Source of the DNA: CAYOBW01 sp964402115
GTDB taxonomy: Bacteria; Verrucomicrobiota; Kiritimatiellia; UBA8416; CAYOBW01
Direction of reading: 5' to 3'
DNA: 24,955 nt
NCBI GenBank assembly: GCA_964402115.1
Contig: CAYOBW010000086.1
Coordinates: 1-24,955 of the forward strand
The notes under the pieces are model-generated. The model saw nothing but the letters and a program-made list of their open reading frames with translations, made no database searches and was not told where the DNA came from. This document shows, piece after piece, positions 16,057 to 23,717 of this stretch (positions within the stretch are counted from its first letter, which is position 1; every line of letters begins with the position of its first letter). The position numbers were made by a program, and so were the translations under genes.

Positions 16057-16846
16057 GGCCCTGCTCCTCTTTCGCGCTGAGGAACCAATCGCTGAGCAAT
16101 TCGCTGACCTCCTCTTCCAGTTCGATGCTCAAGCTGCCCACCCGGGTCTTGAACTGGTGGTAGATGAACAGCGCCGGCATCGCGATGGCCAGGCCGACCT
16201 CGGTCGTGATCAGCGCCTTCGAGATGCTGTCGGCGAGGATGGCGGGGTTGCCCATCGAGCCGGCCAGCGCGACGATGTCGAACGCCTCGATCATGCCGAC
16301 AACCGTGCCGAACAGGCCAAGCAGCGGCTCCAGCGTGGCCACAATCGCGACCGGGTAGCACTTCTGCATGTGTTTCCGCATCGCCCGCGACGCCTCGTCG
16401 CCGGCAATGGTGGATACCTGCGCGAAATCGTTGTGGCGGTGCTTCACCACGGCCTGCACCACACGGGCCAGAACCGACTGGTCACCGCCGCACAGCGCCT
16501 CCAGCCCCGCCCAGTCGCCCCGCTTCCACAGCGCGTCGGCCTGCTCCGAGAACCCGGGCATCACGATGGTCCTGCGCCGCAAATGCGCCAGCCGCTCCAG
16601 CACCACGCCCAAGCCGAACACCGACAGCACGAGTTGTACGAGCGTCGTCGTACCGCCTGCTTTCAGGTGCTTGATGATCCATATCTCCTGGCCTGCCGAC
16701 TGGACCGCCGCGGCGCTTTCCGCCGTCGCGACCGCATTCGTCGCAGGCGCGTTGGTTACCGCGGACTGTGCCAGGCCGCGCTGAAACGTCCCAAGAAACA
16801 CAACACACCCAGCCAGCAGCAACAGGCGCCATCCTCTACATGTCAT
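16046..16846 (-). CDS. exbB: MotA/TolQ/ExbB proton channel family protein
   Basis: A 266-residue protein. It starts with a cleavable signal-like segment (RLLLLAGCVVFLG... to about residue 27) and a short Ala/Thr-rich periplasmic stretch, as in many long ExbB proteins. Helix one is near 67-84 (TLVQLVLSVFGLGVVLE). Helices two and three are near 164-186 (YPVAIVATLEPLLGLFGTVV) and 205-228, holding the conserved LLGLFGTVVGMIEAF and TTEVGLAIAMPAL motifs. It forms the pentameric stator that conducts protons with ExbD. The ATG at 16846 follows GGAAGGAAG by about nine bases; the open frame continues far upstream but the extension is Arg/Pro-rich shadow. Probable first gene of exbB-exbD-coiled-coil. 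Confidence 0.92.
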   Translation of the reverse strand: MTCRGWRLLLLAGCVVFLGTFQRGLAQSAVTNAPATNAVATAESAAAVQSAGQEIWIIKHLKAGGTTTLVQLVLSVFGLGVVLERLAHLRRRTIVMPGFSEQADALWKRGDWAGLEALCGGDQSVLARVVQAVVKHRHNDFAQVSTIAGDEASRAMRKHMQKCYPVAIVATLEPLLGLFGTVVGMIEAFDIVALAGSMGNPAILADSISKALITTEVGLAIAMPALFIYHQFKTRVGSLSIELEEEVSELLSDWFLSAKEEQGHAR

Positions 16847-17058
16847 GGGTCGGTCTTCCTTCCAGCAAGCGGTTGCAACTTCCGCGACGCCCGCACGTAT
16901 ACCACGCGTACCGCATCGGGCAAACCATTTTCCCCGCGTCCAGCCTGAGCCTGCGAGACCAAGGTCGCGCGCGGTGGGAACAGCCCCATGCAACCTGTTC
17001 CGTGTGGACTTCCGGCAACTACTCTGCAATATAGGCGTAGCACGTTGCCCGGAGGCAA
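16847..17058. other. Divergent promoter region between exbB and the discoidin-like gene
   Basis: 212 bp, less GC-rich than its surroundings. Toward exbB, TATATT (17033-17028, minus) lies 19 bp from TTGCCT (17058-17053), a possible but long-spaced sigma-70 site that overlaps the ribosome binding site of the other gene. A second possibility is ttgcaa/tatacc on the plus strand at 16873-16903, also with 19-bp spacing. Neither is strong. No hairpin stands out. Confidence 0.25.
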
Positions 17059-17991
17059 ATGAAAGAACGCTACGATCGCATTGTGGCCGGCTCGGCGGTG
17101 GCCCTCGTCGTGGTCGTGGCCATCTGGGGATCCATCGCGCTTCACAAACTGGCGCGCATGGCCCGGATGCTTGAGCCGGATGCCGTCGCACCCGCGCGTA
17201 CGGCAGAATCGGGCGCGGGTGGTTCACTGAAGCCCAAGACCAGTCCCCCGGTCATGCCGCGCAATCGCCGGGTGTCAGATCCCGTGCCTCCACGGCGGGT
17301 CGAATCCGAACCCGCGGAGCGGCCGCAGGGCCCCGCCCCGTCCGCGCGGGCGGCGCATCCATCAACCACGCCAGGCGCCACTTCCGTGCCGTCAGGGAGC
17401 GGGGTGCCTTTGTCGGTCACACTCCCCAAACCGCTCTATGCCGGCTTGCCGCGGACACTCAACTCACGAGGTTTCCTCAATCCCATGGCGGGCGACGGGT
17501 GGAGCGTGCTGGTCCCGGAAGGGACGCGTCTCCTGTCGGCCGGCAAACCCGTGACGGCCAGCGACACAGAGCCTGAGATCGGCGAACTGGACTTCATCAC
17601 GGACGGTGACAAGGAAGCTGCGGACGGGAGCTGGGTTCAACTGGGCACAGGCTGTCAGTACGTGCAGCTGGACCTGGGGTCCGCGTACGCGATCCATGCC
17701 GTGGCCGCCTGGCACTACCATGTCGAGCCAAGGGCTTATCACGACGTGGCAATCCTCCTGTCCGAGGACGCCGCTTTCACGACGTTCGCCGTCGTCTTCA
17801 ACAACGACGCCGACAACTCGCTCGGCCTTGGCGAGGCATCCGACCGGGAGTACGTCGAAACCTACCGCGGGCTCCTCCAGGGAACCGCCGGGACGCGGGC
17901 GCGGTACGTCCGGCTCTACAGCAACGGCAACACCGCCGACCGCTTCAACCACTACATCGAGGTCGAGGTCTACGGCGTGCCGGCGGACTGA
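17059..17991 (+). CDS. Membrane-anchored discoidin (F5/8 type C)-like protein
   Basis: A 310-residue protein. One N-terminal membrane helix (about 10-29, no obvious cleavage site) is followed by a Pro/Ser/Ala-rich linker (about 40-125). The C-terminal beta-sandwich (about 140-308) reads like a discoidin domain: YVQLDLGSAYAIHAVAAW (201-218), HDVAILLSEDAAF and RARYVRLYSNGNTADRFNHY (280-299). Such domains bind sugars or other ligands. It should therefore face the periplasm on a flexible tether. The ATG at 17059 follows GGAGG by four bases. It is transcribed away from exbB and converges on the hemC-cobA-hemD gene, 21 bp off. The helix-proline linker-globular domain layout recalls TonB, but there is no TonB C-terminal domain. 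Function unknown. Confidence 0.8.
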   Translation: MKERYDRIVAGSAVALVVVVAIWGSIALHKLARMARMLEPDAVAPARTAESGAGGSLKPKTSPPVMPRNRRVSDPVPPRRVESEPAERPQGPAPSARAAHPSTTPGATSVPSGSGVPLSVTLPKPLYAGLPRTLNSRGFLNPMAGDGWSVLVPEGTRLLSAGKPVTASDTEPEIGELDFITDGDKEAADGSWVQLGTGCQYVQLDLGSAYAIHAVAAWHYHVEPRAYHDVAILLSEDAAFTTFAVVFNNDADNSLGLGEASDREYVETYRGLLQGTAGTRARYVRLYSNGNTADRFNHYIEVEVYGVPAD

Positions 17992-18012
17992 CGGGCTAAA
18001 CTCGGAACCGCC

Positions 18013-20151
18013 CTACCCGCCCAGCCGTCCCCGGACGGTGTGCCAGGCGAGGGCTTCGATCGCGCCGTCCACGGTGGCTTCGAAGCCATGGACGTCGGGA
18101 GCGCGGCCGGCCAGTTCGAGGGCCGCGGCCGTGGGTCGGCCGATCACGAGTACGGTCTTGCCTTCCAGCGCCGCCACGCCCCACGCGGCCACGAAGACCT
18201 CGACGGCCGAGGCGCTGGCGAAGAAGACAGCGTCGAACGCCGGCAGCGTCTCGTAGGGCACGGCCGCGTTGGTGTAGAGCACGCAGTCCGTCACGTCCGC
18301 CCCCATCGCCTGTACCGCGCGCGCCAGCTCGTCACCCGCCTTGTCCGACCGCAGCCGCAGCACCCGGTCGCCGGGCCTCACGAAAGCGCCCAGCGCCTGC
18401 CGCAGCCCGGCCGCGCCAAAGTCGTCAGCCGGCACAACGTCCGCCAGCAACCCGGCTTTGCGCAGCTCCGCGGCCGTGCCCGGTCCGCACGCGATCAGCC
18501 GCGGCACTTGCCGCAAGTCCACGCGCTCGGCGGCGACGACCTCCAGAAAACAGCGTACGGCGGAGGGCGACGTCAGCATGGCCGCCCGGTACGCGTCCAG
18601 CTTGCGGATCTGCCGCCGCGCTTCCGGCGTGGGCTCCAGGCGAATCAGCGGCCGCCCGAGCGGACGCCCGCCGTAGTCCACCACGCGCCGCGCCGCGCGC
18701 TCCTGCAGGGCCGTGCTGCACGTCAGCAGCACGCGCCGCCCCTCCAGCGCCCCCGCGTGTGCGGGAACGCCATAGCGCGTAACCTCGCCGACAATCACCA
18801 GGCCAGGCGCGTCGTCTTCCGCCGCGCCCGCGCCACCAGCCGCCAGCGCGCCCAGGGTCAGCCGCGTAATCCGCTCGTTCTCGCCCCCGGCGTCGAACAC
18901 GACCGCCACGGGCGTTTCCGCCTCCCAACCCTCCTCCAGCAACTGCCGCGCGGCCTCGCCGGCTACTTGCACGCCCATGAAGAGCACCAGCGGCAGCCTC
19001 GCCCGCGCAGCCGCACCGACCGGCGCCAGCGCCCCCCCCTCGGCGCGCGGGGTCATGACCGTGAAACCGCGCGACACGCCGCGCCGCGTGAGCAGCAGGC
19101 CGGTCGCGGTCGTAGCGGCCGTCAGGCTGCTCACCCCGGGCAGCACGCGATAGGGCAGCTGCCAGCGCTCCAGCTCGGCCAGCTCCTCGGCCAGCCGGCC
19201 GAAGAGCCCGGGATCGCCGCCCTTCAGCCGCACGACGCGCAGCCCGCGCCGGGCGTAGTCCGCCAGCAGTCGGTTGATCTCCGCCTGCGGCTGGGCGTGC
19301 GCGCCGGCCCGCTTGCCCACGAAAAGGCGCTGCGCCGTCGGCGGCAGGCGCTCCAGCAGCCGCTCGTCCATCAGCACGTCGTAGAGGCAGACCTCGGCGG
19401 CAGCCAGCTCGGCCGCGCCAGCCAACGTGCAAAGGTCCGCACTGCCGACACCCGCACCGACGAAGCGAACAGCCTTGACCAGTGCATTGCGCAGCGCGAC
19501 CAGGGGCGGGTCGCCCGCGCGGAAGGTCAGGGCGAGCACGCCCTGCCCGTCCGGCACGGCGAGGGCGTCCAGCGGAATCCACTCGCTGACGCGCTCGGCC
19601 AGCCCCAGGCGCGCCAGCGCGGCGCCGGCCATGAGGATGGCGTCGTAGGCGCCGGCGTCCAGCTGCGCGAGCCGCTCGTCGATGTTGCCGCGGATGGGTC
19701 GCAGCTCGGCGCCAGGGAACCGCGCGCGGCACCAGCCGGCGCGGCGGTCGCTGCTGATGCCGATCACGGGCGCCGCGGGCAGCGCCGCAACCGTGCGACC
19801 CGGCGCGAGCACGAGGGCGTCACGGGGGTCCTCGCGCCACGGCAGCCAGCACCAGTCCAGCCCTTCCGGCAGCGGGTCGGGCAGGTCCTTGGCGCTGTGA
19901 ATGGCGAGATCCAGGCGGCCTTCGCGCACGGCGTCATCGAGATCGCGCGTGAAGAAGTCCCCGGGGCTCGTGCGCAGGTCGGTGGCCAGGTCGCGGTCCC
20001 CGGGGGACGAGCAGGGAACCAGCTCGAACGCCACGCCGGTCAACCGCGACTCGAACTGACGCAACGCCTCACGCGTCTGAATCAGCGCCAGCCGGCTCGC
20101 CCGCGTTCCCGCCCTGTACACTTTGCCGGATGCGTTCATAGAGCGCGACAT
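18013..20151 (-). CDS. hemC-cobA-hemD: HemC (truncated)-CobA-HemD trifunctional tetrapyrrole synthesis fusion
   Basis: A 712-residue fusion. Residues 1-225 match hydroxymethylbilane synthase: AGTRASRLALIQ (14-25), AIHSAKDLP with catalytic Asp89, ISSDRR (132-137), RPIRGNIDERLAQLD and VPDGQGVLAL. Residues 226-465 are uroporphyrinogen-III methyltransferase (FVGAGVGSADLCTLAG, RLKGGDPGLFGR at 308-319, LPGVSSLTAATTATG). Residues 466-712 are uroporphyrinogen-III synthase (GRRVLLTCS, MLTSPSAVR, FFASASAVEVF). Together they would turn porphobilinogen into precorrin-2. HemC normally has a third domain of about 90 residues bearing the cysteine for its dipyrromethane cofactor; here the sequence passes from RAGDPPLVALRNALV straight into CobA, so domain and cysteine are missing. 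The ATG at 20151 follows GGAGGAG and overlaps the hemA fusion gene by 83 bp; GTG at 20121 is the latest plausible start. Confidence 0.9.
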   Translation of the reverse strand: MSRSMNASGKVYRAGTRASRLALIQTREALRQFESRLTGVAFELVPCSSPGDRDLATDLRTSPGDFFTRDLDDAVREGRLDLAIHSAKDLPDPLPEGLDWCWLPWREDPRDALVLAPGRTVAALPAAPVIGISSDRRAGWCRARFPGAELRPIRGNIDERLAQLDAGAYDAILMAGAALARLGLAERVSEWIPLDALAVPDGQGVLALTFRAGDPPLVALRNALVKAVRFVGAGVGSADLCTLAGAAELAAAEVCLYDVLMDERLLERLPPTAQRLFVGKRAGAHAQPQAEINRLLADYARRGLRVVRLKGGDPGLFGRLAEELAELERWQLPYRVLPGVSSLTAATTATGLLLTRRGVSRGFTVMTPRAEGGALAPVGAAARARLPLVLFMGVQVAGEAARQLLEEGWEAETPVAVVFDAGGENERITRLTLGALAAGGAGAAEDDAPGLVIVGEVTRYGVPAHAGALEGRRVLLTCSTALQERAARRVVDYGGRPLGRPLIRLEPTPEARRQIRKLDAYRAAMLTSPSAVRCFLEVVAAERVDLRQVPRLIACGPGTAAELRKAGLLADVVPADDFGAAGLRQALGAFVRPGDRVLRLRSDKAGDELARAVQAMGADVTDCVLYTNAAVPYETLPAFDAVFFASASAVEVFVAAWGVAALEGKTVLVIGRPTAAALELAGRAPDVHGFEATVDGAIEALAWHTVRGRLGG

Positions 20152-21589
20152 GCTCCTCCACGATGGCGCGGCTGCGTTCCATCGCCCTTTCCATGCGCCC
20201 GAACGTGGCGCGGTACCAATGCTTGAGACCGTCCAGATCCACCACGCGCAGGCTCGATGTCAGGCTGTCGAGCCGCGGGTCGACGTTGCGGGGCATGGCC
20301 AGGTCCACGACCAGCACACACCGCTCCTGGTCGAGAAACGGCGCGTGGCCTTCGTGCAACACGTAGCCAGGCGCCTCGACGGCGGACAAGATCACGTCCA
20401 CCGTGCCAAGGCGGTCCTTGATCCCGTTCAGCGTACACAGCTCCACCTGCGCCGCCCAGGCCGAAGGCACCTCCGGGCGGTTGTGATGGTAGCACCAGAG
20501 GCAGTGGCAGCCCCGGTTCACGCACTGCTCCACCAGGCCACGGCCGACGACGCCGGCGCCGATGACCATCACCGTGCGCGTGCCGAGGTCCGGCACCGTA
20601 CGCTCGAGGTACGTCAGGCAGACGTCTTCGATCTCGCCCCCGCGCAGCAGCGGCTCCACGACCGGGCGCACGTGCTTGGAGACATGCAGGGCCGCATCGA
20701 CCCACTCGCACAGCATGCCACCGGCCCACCCCCGCCCCCGCGCCTCCTCCAGAGCCTCCTTGACCTGCGCGGTGATGTGCGTCTCGCCCGGCGACTGCGA
20801 CAGCATGCCGGCGGTCACCAGGCACAGGTGCTCGAACGCCTCCAAGCCGCGCTTGCGGTAGTAGCGGTCTTCATCCAGGTGATCGAAGTGCAGCAGCCGC
20901 CTCAGGATTCCGCTCGTGCCGGCCTCCTCGGAGACGGCGGCCACGACCTCGATGCGGTTGCAGGTGTTGAGGATCAGGAACTCGTGCACGCCCCAGATCT
21001 GCTGGATCATGTGCCCGACCCGTTCGCGGTCCGCCCCCACCAGGTGAAAGCGCTCGCGCTCCGGCCCCGGCAGCAGCTCATGGCTCGTGCCCACCACGAG
21101 CAAGTCCGACGTTTCGAGGGCCTGGAGGTGGCGGCTAAGGCTCTCCTTGATGAGCCGCGACTGCCGGCAGGAGCGGCCGCCGGTCGAGACCGAGACGACG
21201 AGATCGGCGCGCCGCACGCTGGCGGGCGTGACGAAGTCCCCGGCCGGCCAGTTGCCGTCCGCCGCGCAACCGGGCACGCGGACCGCGCGGGCCGCGGCCA
21301 GGACGGCGCGATTGACGGCTCCATCGTTGGCGCAGGCGAACGCCAGCACGGCGCCCTCCACGTCAGCCGGCTCGAAGGCGCGGGCGTGGTACACGATGCG
21401 GCCCGCCGCGGCGGCCTCGCGCAGCGCCTCCTCCGCGGTCGGGCTCACAACGGTCACCGCCGCGCCCGCATCGAGCAGGAGCTGCACCTTGCGCCAGCCC
21501 ACGCGACCGCCCCCCACCACCAGCACGGGACGGCCCTCCAGCAGGAGGTTGATCGCGAAGCTCTTCCGGCTCTCTTTCGTCGTTCTCAT
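20069..21589 (-). CDS. sirC-hemA: Precorrin-2 dehydrogenase (SirC/CysG-type)-glutamyl-tRNA reductase (HemA) fusion
   Basis: A 506-residue fusion. Residues 8-155 form a SirC/Met8-like NAD-dependent precorrin-2 dehydrogenase: FAINLLLEGRPVLVVGGGRVG (Gly26-Gly31 Rossmann loop), FVTPASVRRADLVVSVSTGG (119-138). Residues 162-485 are HemA: LLVVGTSHE, nucleophile Cys210 in LNTCNRIE, GETHITAQVKEAL, NADPH loop VIGAGVVGRG (342-351) and AMPRNVDP. HemA makes glutamate-1-semialdehyde, the first committed tetrapyrrole step; SirC makes sirohydrochlorin much later. A ferrochelatase domain, present in CysG/Met8 bifunctional forms, is not evident as a separate unit. The ATG at 21589 overlaps the ahbAB stop (ATGA). 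The frame continues upstream to 21847 inside ahbAB and is not used. The gene overlaps the next one by 83 bp. Confidence 0.92.
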   Translation of the reverse strand: MRTTKESRKSFAINLLLEGRPVLVVGGGRVGWRKVQLLLDAGAAVTVVSPTAEEALREAAAAGRIVYHARAFEPADVEGAVLAFACANDGAVNRAVLAAARAVRVPGCAADGNWPAGDFVTPASVRRADLVVSVSTGGRSCRQSRLIKESLSRHLQALETSDLLVVGTSHELLPGPERERFHLVGADRERVGHMIQQIWGVHEFLILNTCNRIEVVAAVSEEAGTSGILRRLLHFDHLDEDRYYRKRGLEAFEHLCLVTAGMLSQSPGETHITAQVKEALEEARGRGWAGGMLCEWVDAALHVSKHVRPVVEPLLRGGEIEDVCLTYLERTVPDLGTRTVMVIGAGVVGRGLVEQCVNRGCHCLWCYHHNRPEVPSAWAAQVELCTLNGIKDRLGTVDVILSAVEAPGYVLHEGHAPFLDQERCVLVVDLAMPRNVDPRLDSLTSSLRVVDLDGLKHWYRATFGRMERAMERSRAIVEEHVALYERIRQSVQGGNAGEPAGADSDA

Positions 21590-22626
21590 GTTGCGAAGTA
21601 GGACATGCTCGTCTTCTTGAACTCGCGCAACGATAGCAGCAGTTGGCCATCCGTCAATCCGGCGTTCGCGCCAATTCGCGCAAACAGCGCCTGGGTGCGC
21701 GCCCACGAACCCGTGTGAATCATGGCGTAGAGTGCGAACGGAAAGGCCGCGGTGCGCGGGCGCTGGTAGCAGTGCGTGACCGCCGGTTCGGCGGCCACGC
21801 GACGGCCGGCGGCCACAATCCCGGCCTCCGGCACATCCCAGACGCACATTCCATTGGCAACGAACCCGAGCTGCCGGTGGCGCACGATCAGCGCCAGCCG
21901 GCGGAGCACGCCCGCGGCGGACCAGGCGTTGAGCCGCGCCAGAAGGTCTGTTTCCGACAGCGCCAGCGCTTCCGCGACCGCCGCGAACGGCCGCGCCACC
22001 AGCGGCAGCGAGCCCTCCAGCGCCCGCACGAGCGCCCGCTCAGCCTGCGTCAGGCGCACTTCCGGCGGCGTCTCGTCCTCGGCCGCCGTCCCCGTCTCCG
22101 ACGGCGCGACCACGCGCTCATCGCGCTCCCGCGTGCGGGGATCGAACGTAACGTCGATCTTGAAGCGGCGGCGGGCCGGCAGCACGAGCAACGCCGCGGG
22201 TGCGGCAGCCTGCTCGACGGCCGCGAGGGCGACCGGGAACGCCTCCGCCTCGGCCGCCAGCGTGAACCAGAAGTTCGGCCAGGCGCGGCCAGCCGGCCCG
22301 CCGGGCGAATCCGCCGCGAGCTCCGTGGGCCAGCCCCGCTCGTAACCGTGGGTGACCCCGGGATGCGCGCAGACGGCGGCGGCCACGCGCGGCAGTTCAG
22401 GAGCGGGCAGGCTCGCGGCGCACAGGGCGCTGCGGTAGCCCAGGCGGCGGGCGTCGAAGATCGCCCCGAGGCGCCGGACGCAGCCGTCGTCCAGCCAAGC
22501 CTGCACCTGCGCCAGCACGTCGGCGCCGGTCAGCCCCAACCGCGCACCGACCGCCGCAAACGGCTCCGCCACGAGCGGCAGGCCCCGCTGGAGCTCCCAC
22601 AGCAACGCGGACTCCGCACCGGTCAT
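21586..22626 (-). CDS. ahbA-ahbB: Siroheme decarboxylase, AhbA-AhbB fusion
   Basis: A 346-residue protein made of two Lrp/AsnC-like halves. Half one (about 1-165): winged-helix-like start, VRRLGAIFDARRLGYRS (50-66), VTHGYERG (His93), PNFWFTLAA. Half two (about 192-346): LRRLALIVRHRQLGFVANGM, CVWDVPE, VTHCYQRP (His285), FALYAMIH and the AhbB-like tail REFKKTSMSYF. In Desulfovibrio and methanogens AhbA and AhbB are separate subunits that decarboxylate siroheme to 12,18-didecarboxysiroheme. NirDL of heme d1 synthesis is a related fused form with the same reaction, but the AhbC and AhbD neighbours favour heme b. The ATG at 22626 follows GGAGG by seven bases and overlaps the ahbD stop by 4 bp. An acidic linker (about 165-190) joins the halves. 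Confidence 0.92.
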   Translation of the reverse strand: MTGAESALLWELQRGLPLVAEPFAAVGARLGLTGADVLAQVQAWLDDGCVRRLGAIFDARRLGYRSALCAASLPAPELPRVAAAVCAHPGVTHGYERGWPTELAADSPGGPAGRAWPNFWFTLAAEAEAFPVALAAVEQAAAPAALLVLPARRRFKIDVTFDPRTRERDERVVAPSETGTAAEDETPPEVRLTQAERALVRALEGSLPLVARPFAAVAEALALSETDLLARLNAWSAAGVLRRLALIVRHRQLGFVANGMCVWDVPEAGIVAAGRRVAAEPAVTHCYQRPRTAAFPFALYAMIHTGSWARTQALFARIGANAGLTDGQLLLSLREFKKTSMSYFAT

Positions 22627-23717
22627 GGCCGTCCCTCCGCGCCGCGCGCCGCGCCACGGGCAGGGCTCCCCGCCGGTTGGTGCGGACAAGACGGTTCCTC
22701 GGCCAGGTAATCGCCGCAGGCCGCCAGTGCCCGCGCGCGGCAGCCGCCGCACACGCGCCGGTACTCGCACACCCCGCATTTCCCGCCGTAGCCGTCCACG
22801 GCGCGCAACTGCGCGAACACCGCGGAAGCGGCATAGGCCGCCGCGAAATCGAGGCCGTGCGCGCGCAGGTCGCCGGCGGGTACGTCGCAGAAGCCGCAGG
22901 GCTGCAGGATGCCGGTGTGGGAGATGAACACGAAACCGCGCCCGGCCATGCACCCGCCCGCGCGCCCTGCATCGCCGCCCTCCACGCCCAGGCGCCGGCG
23001 CACGCGCACGATCTGCGGGGCACACGTCGTCTTCACGCGCAGCGGCCCTTCCGCGTTCGCCCGCACGGCCCACTCCAGCGCCGCTTCGGCCGCCGCTGGG
23101 TCGAGCGCCAGGTCGCGCAGAGCCGCCCCCCTGCCCACCGGCACGAGAAAGAAGAGGTCCAGCTGCGAGGCGCCCGCATCCCGCGCGAGGGTGCGAATGG
23201 CCGGCAGGTCCGCGTGGTTCAACCGCGAGACTGTCGTGTTGACCTGAAACGGCAGCCCGGCCCGCCGCGCGCAGGCCATCGCCTCCATCACCGTCGCGAA
23301 GGCGCCGGGCACACCGCGAAAAGCGTCGTGGCTTTCAGCCGTGGCCCCGTCGAGGCTCAGGCTGATGGCCTTGACGCCCGCCGCCAGCATGCGCGCGACA
23401 GACACGTCGTTGACGCTGGCCCCGCACGGCGCCATCACGACGCGCAGGCCGGCAGCGGTGGCGCTCCCGGCAATCTCCCACACATCGGGCCGGCAGAGCG
23501 GCTCGCCGCCGGTCAGGATCAGGAGCGGCCGGCCCTGGGCCGCCAGCGTCGCGACCACGCGCAGGCACTCGGCTGTCGTCAACTCGCCTGCATACGCCGT
23601 ATTGCGCGCCCCGCCCCGGCAGTGCGCGCAGGCCAGCGGACACTGGCGTGTGAGTTCCCAGGCCACGACAGACGGCCCGCAGCCGACGGCGGCAGTTGCT
23701 GGATGGCCACCGCTCAC
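22623..23717 (-). CDS. ahbD: AhbD-like radical SAM heme synthase
   Basis: A 364-residue radical SAM/SPASM protein. The SAM iron-sulfur cluster motif is Cys26-x3-Cys30-x2-Cys33 (QCPLACAHC), followed by LILTGGEPLC (67-75). The C-terminal part carries auxiliary-cluster cysteines: CAPQIV, GCMAGRG, LQPCGFCDVP, KCGVCEYRRVCGGC and CPHQ. AhbD oxidatively decarboxylates the two propionates of Fe-coproporphyrin III to the vinyls of heme b, under anaerobic conditions. The start is GTG at 23717, overlapping the ahbC TGA by 4 bp (GTGA). Position between ahbC and ahbAB supports the assignment; NirJ of heme d1 synthesis is the main alternative. It has a Pro/Ala/Gly-rich tail after the last cysteine. Confidence 0.88.
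   Translation of the reverse strand: MSGGHPATAAVGCGPSVVAWELTRQCPLACAHCRGGARNTAYAGELTTAECLRVVATLAAQGRPLLILTGGEPLCRPDVWEIAGSATAAGLRVVMAPCGASVNDVSVARMLAAGVKAISLSLDGATAESHDAFRGVPGAFATVMEAMACARRAGLPFQVNTTVSRLNHADLPAIRTLARDAGASQLDLFFLVPVGRGAALRDLALDPAAAEAALEWAVRANAEGPLRVKTTCAPQIVRVRRRLGVEGGDAGRAGGCMAGRGFVFISHTGILQPCGFCDVPAGDLRAHGLDFAAAYAASAVFAQLRAVDGYGGKCGVCEYRRVCGGCRARALAACGDYLAEEPSCPHQPAGSPARGAARGAEGRP

Noticed and set aside
16847..17227. 127-residue N-terminal extension of ExbB
   Set aside because: It is Arg/Pro-rich, crosses the start of the divergent discoidin-like gene, and ExbB has a good signal segment and Shine-Dalgarno at 16846.
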